The position numbers were made by a program, and so were the translations under genes. Source: Bacteroides sp. (GTDB taxonomy: Bacteria; Bacteroidota; Bacteroidia; Bacteroidales; Bacteroidaceae). From it: a stretch of DNA of 14,104 bases. The stretch spans positions 1 through 14,104 of the forward strand of contig JASLCG010000035.1 in the NCBI GenBank assembly GCA_030151885.1, given 5' to 3'. This document shows, piece by piece, positions 1-6,462 of the stretch; positions within the stretch are counted from its first letter, which is position 1; every line of letters begins with the position of its first letter. A model generated the notes under the pieces. That model did not search any database and had not been told where the DNA came from. It was given only the letters and a program-made list of their open reading frames with translations.

Positions 1-22
1 AAATACACCCTTTTGGGTATAG
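1..22. repeat. 22-bp hairpin repeat, copy 1
   Basis: Identical over 22 bp to positions 207-228. The core is an inverted repeat, ACCC-TTTT-GGGT, flanked by near-complementary TAC/ATA, so either strand can form a short hairpin. The copy begins at the first base of the window and may extend further left. It may be one unit of a dispersed short palindromic repeat; the family is not recognised. Confidence 0.6.
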
Positions 23-206
23 AACATTTATACACTATCAGAAGAAAGAGAGGAAAGAAAAGTTAGAAGAAAAATGAACAAAACAACCACCCACAACAAA
101 CCAAGAAACCACCATCGGCAGAAAGATACATTCTTAGCCATTAAGCAAGTAAATAGCATATCCCCATCAGTAGTACAAATAATGTATTGCTTAATGCACA
201 GCGAAT

Positions 207-228
207 AAATACACCCTTTTGGGTATAG
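207..228. repeat. 22-bp hairpin repeat, copy 2
   Basis: Exact second copy of the sequence at 1-22, in the same orientation, 206 bp away. Similarity stops on both sides of the 22 bp where it can be compared (the right flank), so the unit is short and not part of a longer duplication visible here. Confidence 0.6.
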
Positions 229-275
229 GCTTGAGGTGTAGATTATAACCCTGAAATTATGCATAGGATACCAAT

Positions 276-310
276 AAAAAGTAATAGCCTGCATTGGTGT
301 AATGCAAGCT
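276..310 (-). terminator. Intrinsic terminator of the regulator/RIC operon
   Basis: Inverted repeat 286-295 with 301-310, ten pairs with one mismatch and a 5-nt loop. On the minus strand the stem is followed after four bases by TTTTT (276-280). It lies about 40 nt beyond the stop codon of the LuxR-type regulator. Confidence 0.6.
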
Positions 311-351
311 CCTTTTATCTAAAAGTATCATTTTAAACCTGTGCCGAGTGT

Positions 352-975
352 TTAATCGGCCTTAATTTCGTTAATATCTACAAGTTTATTTACAATAGCG
401 TAGATTGTCAATCCCGAAGCACTGTGAATTTGCAGCTTCTTACTGATGTTTTTACGGTGTGTATTTACCGTGTGTATCGATAGGAAGAGGTGCTCGGCAA
501 TCTCTTTATTGGTCATGCCTTTTACTACACACACTACAACTTCTTTTTCTCTTTCGCTTAGAGATTCCTGATCATCCTCTTCTTCCTCACGGCGTACAAG
601 GTTGTAAATGGTTTCGCTAATTTCTGCTAAAGAGTCGAAAAGTCCAATTTTAGCATCGTACCGACTTAATATATTGGGGTCTACAAATGTGGTGTATAGT
701 GCGATGAGCTTTACTTTTTTATTTTCTAAAAGTTCACTATTGTTTACACAGTTTGTGTAGAAATTATCTATGCTGAAATGACCGTCAAAGTATGGGTTAA
801 TAATAAGTATGTCTATTGGCTGTGTCAAGAAGCAGTCTTCCAAATCGGCCATATTGGCCAATTCTACGGCCTGTATATTAAGCTTTGGAAGTCTTTTTAA
901 TGCTGTGAGCAAGCCCGAACGCACTATCACACTCTGATCGGCAATGGCAACAAGTAGTGAATCATTTGTTTTCAT
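352..975 (-). CDS. LuxR-family regulator with degenerate receiver domain
   Basis: A 207-aa protein with the layout of a NarL/FixJ response regulator: a receiver-like domain at about residues 6-128, a highly acidic linker (EEEEDD, 130-135) and a GerE/LuxR helix-turn-helix at about 137-200. The HTH is textbook: LSEREKEVV, then GMTNKEIAEHLFLS and HTVNTHRKNISKKL. The receiver is not normal. The first acidic-pair residue is Ala12 (IADQ in place of VDDH), the expected phospho-acceptor Asp is Asn60 (DILIIN), and the conserved Lys near residue 114 is absent (GLFDS). By family knowledge such a domain cannot be phosphorylated in the usual way, so regulation by ligand, partner or abundance is inferred. 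The start codon overlaps the end of the upstream RIC-like gene by 14 bp, which implies translational coupling. No histidine kinase is nearby. It may regulate its own operon; that is inference. Confidence 0.94.
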   Translation of the reverse strand: MKTNDSLLVAIADQSVIVRSGLLTALKRLPKLNIQAVELANMADLEDCFLTQPIDILIINPYFDGHFSIDNFYTNCVNNSELLENKKVKLIALYTTFVDPNILSRYDAKIGLFDSLAEISETIYNLVRREEEEDDQESLSEREKEVVVCVVKGMTNKEIAEHLFLSIHTVNTHRKNISKKLQIHSASGLTIYAIVNKLVDINEIKAD

Positions 976-1669
976 TTTCTAAATGTTTACGTTCTAAATT
1001 ATATACAACAGGTGCAAAGAGGTAATCTTCTACTTTGCAATGCCATTCTAATCCTTTTTCGCAAGCGTAAATTTCGAATAGTGCTGCTGTAATAAAATAG
1101 TGGTTTACGTCTTCTGGCGTGTATTTAATTAAGATGTTCTTCAATTCACGGAGTCTTTCACTAACCAAGTCGTGATGCTTAGAGAAAGTCGAAATTTTGA
1201 ATTGAGAGTGTATATGTCCGTCCGCTAATTTCTCTACGTAATCAAATACGGTTTTATCTTCGAAAGCCATGTGCTTTTCTACTTCTGCCATGTACTCGTC
1301 AAAAGATTGGAGAATTAGTTTCGCCACTTTATCGTTGGATTTACAAATTGCTTTTTCCAGTTTTCTGCGTATGCTGGGTAGTAAGAACTCTAAGAAATAG
1401 AGATGCGTTCTCCTTAGATAGTCTGTTAAAGAACGCAGCGATATATCATTATATGCAGTGTCTATACGCGAATATCCATCAGCAACAAAGTTTATGACTG
1501 CCAAGAATGTTGGGCAATCTATGTTTTTAGATTCGCATACCTCTTGAACGGTCATATCTCCAAATCCTAACGAAATTCCAAAACAAGACATCACTTGAAG
1601 TAACATTTCATCGCCACTTATTAAGGAGGCCATTTTGTCGTTAGGACTGTAAGCTAACAATTTATTCAT
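962..1669 (-). CDS. Di-iron hemerythrin-like protein, YtfE/ScdA (RIC) type
   Basis: A 235-aa protein resembling the RIC (repair of iron centres) family, which restores iron-sulfur clusters damaged by nitric oxide or oxidants in the cytoplasm. Potential iron ligands sit in a spacing that closely follows YtfE: His89, His133 with Glu137 (HMAFE), His165 or His166 (KHHDL) and His210 with Glu214 (HCKVE). The N-terminal part (about 10-65) resembles the ScdA_N domain, with one Cys (Cys29) where YtfE has a Cys pair. Family members are about 220-240 aa, so it is full length. It is the first gene of a two-gene operon with the LuxR-type regulator downstream. A promoter-like site and a palindrome lie just upstream. 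The di-iron assignment rests on ligand spacing; the NO-repair role is inferred from the family. The divergent N-terminus leaves room for an oxygen or NO sensing role instead. Confidence 0.88.
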   Translation of the reverse strand: MNKLLAYSPNDKMASLISGDEMLLQVMSCFGISLGFGDMTVQEVCESKNIDCPTFLAVINFVADGYSRIDTAYNDISLRSLTDYLRRTHLYFLEFLLPSIRRKLEKAICKSNDKVAKLILQSFDEYMAEVEKHMAFEDKTVFDYVEKLADGHIHSQFKISTFSKHHDLVSERLRELKNILIKYTPEDVNHYFITAALFEIYACEKGLEWHCKVEDYLFAPVVYNLERKHLENENK

Positions 1670-1698
1670 ATTCTATTTTAATTCTAAATTCTAAATAA

Positions 1699-1729
1699 CA
1701 AATTAACTCAATTTTTATGGGGATAACAA
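1699..1729 (-). promoter_or_regulatory. Bacteroidetes-type promoter of the RIC/regulator operon
   Basis: On the minus strand the -7 element reads TTAATTTG (1699-1706), one mismatch from TAnnTTTG. A -33 TTG (1727-1729) lies exactly 20 bp upstream. The inferred start of transcription is near 1692, giving a leader of roughly 23 nt before the ATG at 1669. Confidence 0.5.
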
Positions 1730-1734
1730 TCCCC
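1719..1734. promoter_or_regulatory. Palindromic operator candidate over the -33 element
   Basis: GGGGATAACAATCCCC is an inverted repeat with 6-bp arms and a 4-bp centre. It contains the -33 TTG of the RIC operon promoter, the position expected for a repressor or a close-in activator. The autoregulatory LuxR-type protein downstream is one candidate ligand. The motif does not match an NO-responsive site I can name. Confidence 0.4.
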
Positions 1735-2039
1735 TATTGTAGGTATTATCTTTGTTAAACAGATATTGTAGGGCTATTGTTTAGCAGTGTAAAGATTATA
1801 TTTCTGCTTTTAAAGTGTGGTTAGGGGAAGAAAGGTAACCTAATTGGTCTCATTACTATCGGCTAAATTGGCATATTAAATTGATAGTCAAGGGGCTGTT
1901 TGCTCTTTAATTTTCCTAATTAATAGTTTTTTTTAAACCTCTATTATTTATATTCTTTCGTCTCTTTAAAGTTTTATAAATATCGTAACAGAGGTATAAA
2001 GCTGTTAGCAAGTACTCCCTTCTGGTGAATATGTCTATA

Positions 2040-2075
2040 AAAAAAGCTACTCCTAAAATAAGGAGTAGCTTTTTT
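2040..2075 (-). terminator. Strong bidirectional terminator
   Basis: A perfect 15-bp inverted repeat: 2040-2054 (A-run plus GCTACTCCT) with 2061-2075, loop AAAATA. Both strands have a T-run after the stem. It starts 13 nt beyond the stop of the 133-aa gene and closes the surface-glycan gene cluster. No plus-strand protein gene ends here. Confidence 0.85.
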
Positions 2076-2088
2076 ATGTATTGTACCT

Positions 2089-2490
2089 TTAAAATTCAAT
2101 GCTTAAGTCCACTTCTTCTAATACATCCATTCGTTTGTGAAACTCTGGAAAAGTGGACAGTGGATTCTGAATTAACATGGAATGAATCTCTTTTATTCCA
2201 TAAAGTGCTAAGTTATATTTCTCATCTCTGATTGATTTATTCATCGCAGAGATATATCCATCTACCGAGCAGTGTCTAGCAGCAAATATTGTAGATAAAA
2301 AGTCTGCATGAGCATTGTAGAATGCTGCAATCCTTTTTATATCTGCTGTATCGTCCATTGATAGTGCAGATATTACTGCAGAAATCTTTCTATTCTCGGC
2401 CCATAACATAGCTGCATCATGCAGTAACGATGGGTATTGATTAAGCTTTGCCTCAAGTTTCTTTATTGAATATTCTGTTTTCTCTTTCAT
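2089..2490 (-). CDS. Unrecognised 133-aa protein, last gene of the cluster
   Basis: I do not recognise a family. The protein is predicted soluble and largely helical, with an acidic C-terminus (DVLEEVDLSIEF), no signal peptide and no membrane segment in the chosen form. I chose the ATG at 2490 because GGAGG lies 8 nt upstream (2499-2503). A longer frame to 2556 would add 22 residues beginning MYNNFCFLWLL, which look like untranslated spacer. The gene follows the glycosyltransferase with a 74-bp gap and precedes a strong terminator, so it probably shares the transcript of the two upstream genes. The context suggests a link to envelope glycan synthesis, but nothing in the protein shows this. 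Confidence 0.72.
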   Translation of the reverse strand: MKEKTEYSIKKLEAKLNQYPSLLHDAAMLWAENRKISAVISALSMDDTADIKRIAAFYNAHADFLSTIFAARHCSVDGYISAMNKSIRDEKYNLALYGIKEIHSMLIQNPLSTFPEFHKRMDVLEEVDLSIEF

Positions 2491-2498
2491 CTTAACAT

Positions 2499-2503
2499 CC
2501 TCC
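2499..2503 (-). promoter_or_regulatory. Shine-Dalgarno site that sets the start at 2490
   Basis: GGAGG on the minus strand, 8 nt before the ATG at 2490. Strong SD sequences are uncommon in Bacteroidota, so its presence is a good argument for this start and may point to efficient translation relative to the neighbours. Confidence 0.6.
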
Positions 2504-2564
2504 GACCTGGAAATCTCTTTATATAATAACCATAAAAAGCAGAAGTTGTTGTACAAAAGAGGTA

Positions 2565-3620
2565 TTAATCTATCTTATTGAGTTTCTCCAGATAATTAAT
2601 TCCTTCATATACAGAAGATAGAAAGTAATGGCCTTTTCTTAGTTTCACAGAAAGAGCAGCCATATTATTAACCATTTCATTGTATTCTTTTTCAGTAACT
2701 TGTTCCAATTTCTCTTGTAGTTCGGATAAAGAACTTATGCAAATACCAATGTTATTATCTCTGGTAAACTCTGCAAAAGAGGCCTGATTCCAGACTATTA
2801 CCGGCTTATTGGCCAGTATATAAAGAGAAATCTTATGGGATGTATTGAATTTAAGATACTCTCCTAACACACCATCAATAGAGTTAATGTCTTGACTATA
2901 CCATAGTAAACCATAGTGAGAGGAGCATGTACGAATAATCTCTTCAGAATCTGTTAACCCGTGATAATTAAAGTGATCACTGTGCTTCAAAAGCCCCTTA
3001 TTAAAATAGTCTCCATAAATATCGAAAAACAACTTCTTCTGAGTGGTCTGTTGGTCTAAATTATAGATAAAACCGTTTACAGATTCTTTTAATCCTCCTA
3101 CATAAACAATTTTTATTGGACCACTACCATAGTATTCTGTTTCACAAGGATATACATTTGAATAATAATCCCAAACATCAAGAGTTCCGATTCCTTGCTT
3201 ATAACCTTTATCAATCATAAACTCTTTCATTCTTTCAGACAGTGCTATTAAGTAGTCCGTCTTACTTAATCTTTTATACTCTTTTTGTAAGGTCAAGCGC
3301 TTTCTTCTAAAGCATCCTAAATCATGAATTAATGTTATTACTTTAGCTCCCTTTAAACGAGCTATTGACGTAATGAAATAATAGTACTTCTTAAGAGGGT
3401 ATTGTAAAACTAATATATCACCTTTTTTAAGCTCTAACACAGCTTTTAAAACACTTAAAAAAGTATATATAAAAATATAAATTTTATTCTTACATATCTT
3501 TTGCGGGAGTCCTATATTTATAAAGCCATTAAGGGACAGGAACTTTTCCATATCCATTTTACCTTTAAATCCTCCACAATAAGCGCCAGGATAACATCTA
3601 GAAATATAACATTTTCTCAT
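2565..3620 (-). CDS. Gtf3/WbbI-type glycosyltransferase
   Basis: A 351-aa cytoplasmic glycosyltransferase resembling the Gtf3 / beta-1,6-galactofuranosyltransferase (WbbI) group. The beginning, MRKCYISRCY...FKGKMDMEKFL, fits that group's N-terminal pattern of a short aromatic strand followed by a basic segment. Further landmarks are an IHD motif at 98-100 in the acceptor half, a Rossmann strand IKIVYVGGL (169-177) and the donor-site signature GEYLKFNTSHKISLYILANK through VIVW (253-277). There is no signal peptide. I start at the ATG at 3620; an in-frame TTG 24 nt earlier would add eight residues not expected in the family. The gene follows the LTA-synthase-like gene by 24 bp. Family members move a hexose or galactofuranose onto a glycan; the sugar used here cannot be read from the sequence. 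Confidence 0.85.
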   Translation of the reverse strand: MRKCYISRCYPGAYCGGFKGKMDMEKFLSLNGFINIGLPQKICKNKIYIFIYTFLSVLKAVLELKKGDILVLQYPLKKYYYFITSIARLKGAKVITLIHDLGCFRRKRLTLQKEYKRLSKTDYLIALSERMKEFMIDKGYKQGIGTLDVWDYYSNVYPCETEYYGSGPIKIVYVGGLKESVNGFIYNLDQQTTQKKLFFDIYGDYFNKGLLKHSDHFNYHGLTDSEEIIRTCSSHYGLLWYSQDINSIDGVLGEYLKFNTSHKISLYILANKPVIVWNQASFAEFTRDNNIGICISSLSELQEKLEQVTEKEYNEMVNNMAALSVKLRKGHYFLSSVYEGINYLEKLNKID

Positions 3621-3644
3621 TATTATAGTTATTATCTTACTCAA

Positions 3645-5582
3645 TTATTTTGTACTGAAACCTTTTTGCATAGTATAGCTCCAAGATCTTCTCATACAGT
3701 CTTTATAATCAACTATATAAGGAACAGTATCACAGAATTGGTCAGTATCATCATCTAAATTTAATAGAATATATTTATTATCCTTAGGCATTTCATATAG
3801 TTTATTTTCTGTAATAATTTTCCCAAAGCCAAAACCTGTTTTTTTATCTGGGTTAAACATATCTTCTCCGAAAGAATAATACTCAAATCCCTTATGAGCT
3901 TCTAACTCTATAAGAGTAGGCATTATATCAATATGGCTACCTGGAGTTGATAATTTATTGGCCGAAATTCCATTACCATACAAAATTAATGGTACTGACG
4001 ATCTTTCATAAAGATTTGGTGTTCTTGATAGAAATCTTCTTCCATAATGATCGCCTGTAAATGCATATAATGCATTGCCAAATTTTTGTTCTGCTTTATT
4101 CATAAATTGCCCTATGGCCCAATCACCATACCATAAGTGTCCCATTTCAGGGAATCCCATACCATCTTTATAGTATTGCTGCATCTCTTTGGGCAAGTCA
4201 CTCACTTTTTCATAAGGAAAGCCTTTCGATCTTACATCTATGCTATATGGGGCATGGTAACTTGAGGTTAAGATTATATTAAAAGAATACTCATCTTCGT
4301 CAGTCTTAGCCACTACTAAGTCAAACAGTTTCTCGTCTTCAACACCCCATTCACCTGATTCAGATTTACCACCCATATCAATGCCTGAATAAATTTCATC
4401 ACACTCCATGTGTTTTGTAAATTCACCGACATTTTGCCAAGATAAAAACCCTCCGTAGAAGAACTTTGTCTTATACCCCAGCTTCTTAAATTGGCTAAAT
4501 ATAGAAGTCAGATATGGCTCATGCATACTAGCTACTTGGTTTATACTTATTCCGCAATAAGGAATACCAGTTGTAATACAACCATAAGCATAAAAAGTAG
4601 CATTATAAGCAGGAAGAAAGTTCGTAAAGTGAACGCCATGATTGGCTATATTGGACAAGTTTTCTGATAACTTTAATGGTTTATACTTATCCATTAAAGG
4701 CCACGAATCATAACTCTCCATTATCACAAGAAATATTTGCTTGTGTCGCTCTTGTTTAACACCTTTTGCCTCTTTTCTCAAAGACATCAACAGCTCTTCA
4801 GCATCCATATTGCAATCGCCATACGGATTAGTATCACCTATTTTATTAAACTCTTTATAATCATCATACGCATATTTTATCATACGATACGGATTAATAA
4901 TTGTTTTATTTAAGAAGTTATCTGATGTTACCGCTGCCCACTTCCTAATTATAGGTCTACCATAAAATGTACCACGTATATTGCTTACAAAAAGAAATAT
5001 GGTTAATAATACCAATACAATCTTTCCTGATAATCCATTTATTTTAGAAAGCCATCCAAATATTCTTTCTTTCTTTTCAAAAAACTTAAAGATGAGTAAT
5101 GAAATAACAATCACCACTGTTAAGATAGACAAATTTAATACCGGATTAAAGTATTCTACTATTGTCTTTGCGATTGCTTTTTTATCATCATCAAACATGC
5201 CCATAAATAAAAAATTATTGTATTGGCTGCTATATTCTGAATAATAGTTTAATGTAACTAAACAGTTTATAGACGATAAGATTACGAATAGTATTTGAAA
5301 AGTTTTTCGAACTTTTCGTATAATTCCAAATAAAGAGAAGTAACTTAAAAACAACAAAGATACTAAAGGAATTAGTATAAAGTAACTAACGGCAGTACAG
5401 TCAAATCTAAACCCTGTAAACAATGCCTGATAGTAATCATTTGGAGTAACTTCAGTACCTATTTCATTAGAGTATAATAAGATAAAAGCAACCCTATAGA
5501 TAAAGAAAAACACAACTCCAAAAAACCAAAAAAAGACCAAATTTGACAATTCTTTTGTAAACTGTCTCCATTTGTTATTCAT
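3645..5582 (-). CDS. LTA-synthase-like membrane phosphoglycerol transferase
   Basis: A 645-aa inner-membrane protein of the alkaline-phosphatase superfamily, LtaS/OpgB type. About five membrane segments fill the N-terminus (near 12-38, 62-84, 95-112, 148-167 and 187-203). A linker leads to a sulfatase-like domain on the outer face of the membrane from about 283. Catalytic landmarks are Glu289 (VIMESYD), the candidate nucleophile Thr329 (YNATF), Asp416 (GVEDEKLF), His443 (SYHAP) and Asp511-His512 (FTGDHYGR), matching metal and nucleophile positions of LtaS. Length is typical. Family members transfer phosphoglycerol, or sometimes phosphoethanolamine, from a phospholipid to a polymer or glycan. 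Bacteroidota do not make classical lipoteichoic acid, so an outer-surface or periplasmic glycan is the inferred acceptor. It heads a three-gene cluster, and the terminator at 5641-5672 separates it from yebC. Confidence 0.92.
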   Translation of the reverse strand: MNNKWRQFTKELSNLVFFWFFGVVFFFIYRVAFILLYSNEIGTEVTPNDYYQALFTGFRFDCTAVSYFILIPLVSLLFLSYFSLFGIIRKVRKTFQILFVILSSINCLVTLNYYSEYSSQYNNFLFMGMFDDDKKAIAKTIVEYFNPVLNLSILTVVIVISLLIFKFFEKKERIFGWLSKINGLSGKIVLVLLTIFLFVSNIRGTFYGRPIIRKWAAVTSDNFLNKTIINPYRMIKYAYDDYKEFNKIGDTNPYGDCNMDAEELLMSLRKEAKGVKQERHKQIFLVIMESYDSWPLMDKYKPLKLSENLSNIANHGVHFTNFLPAYNATFYAYGCITTGIPYCGISINQVASMHEPYLTSIFSQFKKLGYKTKFFYGGFLSWQNVGEFTKHMECDEIYSGIDMGGKSESGEWGVEDEKLFDLVVAKTDEDEYSFNIILTSSYHAPYSIDVRSKGFPYEKVSDLPKEMQQYYKDGMGFPEMGHLWYGDWAIGQFMNKAEQKFGNALYAFTGDHYGRRFLSRTPNLYERSSVPLILYGNGISANKLSTPGSHIDIMPTLIELEAHKGFEYYSFGEDMFNPDKKTGFGFGKIITENKLYEMPKDNKYILLNLDDDTDQFCDTVPYIVDYKDCMRRSWSYTMQKGFSTK

Positions 5583-5640
5583 TTCAAAATATATTTATTT
5601 TAACACTCAGTTTTAATTCACATTCATTCACAAACGCCAA

Positions 5641-5672
5641 AAAGGCTCTCTACTTTTGCAGTGAGAGCCTTT
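5641..5672 (-). terminator. Terminator after yebC
   Basis: A 10-bp perfect stem, AAAGGCTCTC (5641-5650) with GAGAGCCTTT (5663-5672), and a 12-nt loop. On the minus strand the T-run continues to five T. It begins 20 nt beyond the yebC stop and isolates the pheT-yebC transcript from the LTA-synthase-like cluster. No clear promoter for that cluster was found in 5583-5640. Confidence 0.8.
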
Positions 5673-5692
5673 CTCTAATACTTATATTTCTT

Positions 5693-6424
5693 TTACTCAG
5701 CTATTTCTGCTGGTTTTAGTGTAGTATAAACGTTTTGCACATCTTCATCTTCTTCAAGACGTTCAATCATTTTTTCTACAGTAGCGCGCTCTTCACCTTG
5801 CAGATCTTTCTCATCCATAGGGATACGTGTAAACTCAGAACTTTTAATCTCGTAACCAGCCTCTTCTAGATGAGTTTGAATAGCATTAAACGATTGGAAC
5901 TCACCATATATTGTGATTTCATTTTCCTCTTCGTCATACTCTTCCTCTACACCATAATCAATTAGCTCAAGAATAAACTCATCTACATCCATTCCCTCTT
6001 TCTTAGTAATAGTAAACACAGAGTTATGTTTAAACATAAAATCCACACTACCAGTTACGCCAAGAGATCCACCAAACTTATTGAAGACCGCACGTACATT
6101 CGCTACGGTACGAGTAGTATTATCAGTAGCAGTCTCTACAAATACAGCGATTCCATGAGGAGCGTATCCTTCATAATTCATCTCTTTGTAGTCCTTCTGA
6201 TCTTTACCCATTGCATTCTTAATAGCGCGCTCAATATTGTCTTTCGGCATATTTTCGCGTTTAGCATTTGCTATGATCGCTCTTAAATGAGGATTCGTAT
6301 CCGGGTCAGGGCCACCAGCCTTTACTGCTATTGAAATTTGCTTACCAATTCGAGTGAAGACACGAGCCATATTGCCCCATCTTTTTAACTTTGTCGCTTT
6401 TCTATATTCAAATGCTCTTCCCAT
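5693..6424 (-). CDS. yebC: YebC/PmpR family regulator or translation factor
   Basis: A 243-aa, full-length member of the YebC/PmpR/TACO1 family, in the Bacteroidota form that begins MGRAFEYRKATKLKRWGNMARVF. Family landmarks are KAGGPDPDTNPHLRAIIANAKRENMPKDNIERAI, with the classic NMPKDNIERAIK core near 68-80, then YEGYAPHGIAVFVETATDNTTRTVANVR and FGGSLGVTGSVDFMF. Long described as a DNA-binding transcription regulator, the family is now also linked to translation, helping ribosomes through difficult sequences such as proline stretches. The protein is acidic at its C-terminal end. The gene begins 38 bp after pheT with no terminator between, so the two probably share a transcript, and it is followed by the terminator at 5641-5672. 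Confidence 0.97.
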   Translation of the reverse strand: MGRAFEYRKATKLKRWGNMARVFTRIGKQISIAVKAGGPDPDTNPHLRAIIANAKRENMPKDNIERAIKNAMGKDQKDYKEMNYEGYAPHGIAVFVETATDNTTRTVANVRAVFNKFGGSLGVTGSVDFMFKHNSVFTITKKEGMDVDEFILELIDYGVEEEYDEEENEITIYGEFQSFNAIQTHLEEAGYEIKSSEFTRIPMDEKDLQGEERATVEKMIERLEEDEDVQNVYTTLKPAEIAE

Positions 6425-6462
6425 AGAAATTTATATATATAATTTAATAAAATTACAAGGTC

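Larger units (their letters stand above)
1..351. other. Intergenic region with hairpin repeats, no gene
   Basis: No protein-like reading frame is visible. The plus strand is rich in A and C and poor in G. An open frame on the minus strand across 28-294 encodes a run of Trp, Leu, Val and Phe that looks like the product of G/T-rich noncoding DNA. The stretch holds two copies of a 22-bp repeat (1-22 and 207-228) and a terminator for the neighbouring operon (276-310). Confidence 0.7.
1670..2039. other. Intergenic region carrying the RIC operon promoter
   Basis: About 370 bp of AT-rich DNA without a credible reading frame. The part next to 1670 holds the predicted minus-strand promoter and a palindrome. 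A plus-strand TATCTTTG at 1747-1754 matches a -7 box but has no -33 partner at the right distance. I see nothing else of note between about 1760 and 2039. Confidence 0.6.

Noticed and set aside
28..294. 88-codon open frame on the minus strand
   Set aside because: It crosses one hairpin repeat, is rich in Trp/Leu/Val/Phe from G/T-rich DNA, and has no SD or family resemblance.
2491..2556. Longer start for the 133-aa gene
   Set aside because: The extra residues are unlike the rest, and a strong SD points to the ATG at 2490.
3621..3644. TTG start for the glycosyltransferase
   Set aside because: The ATG at 3620 gives the N-terminus expected for the Gtf3/WbbI group.
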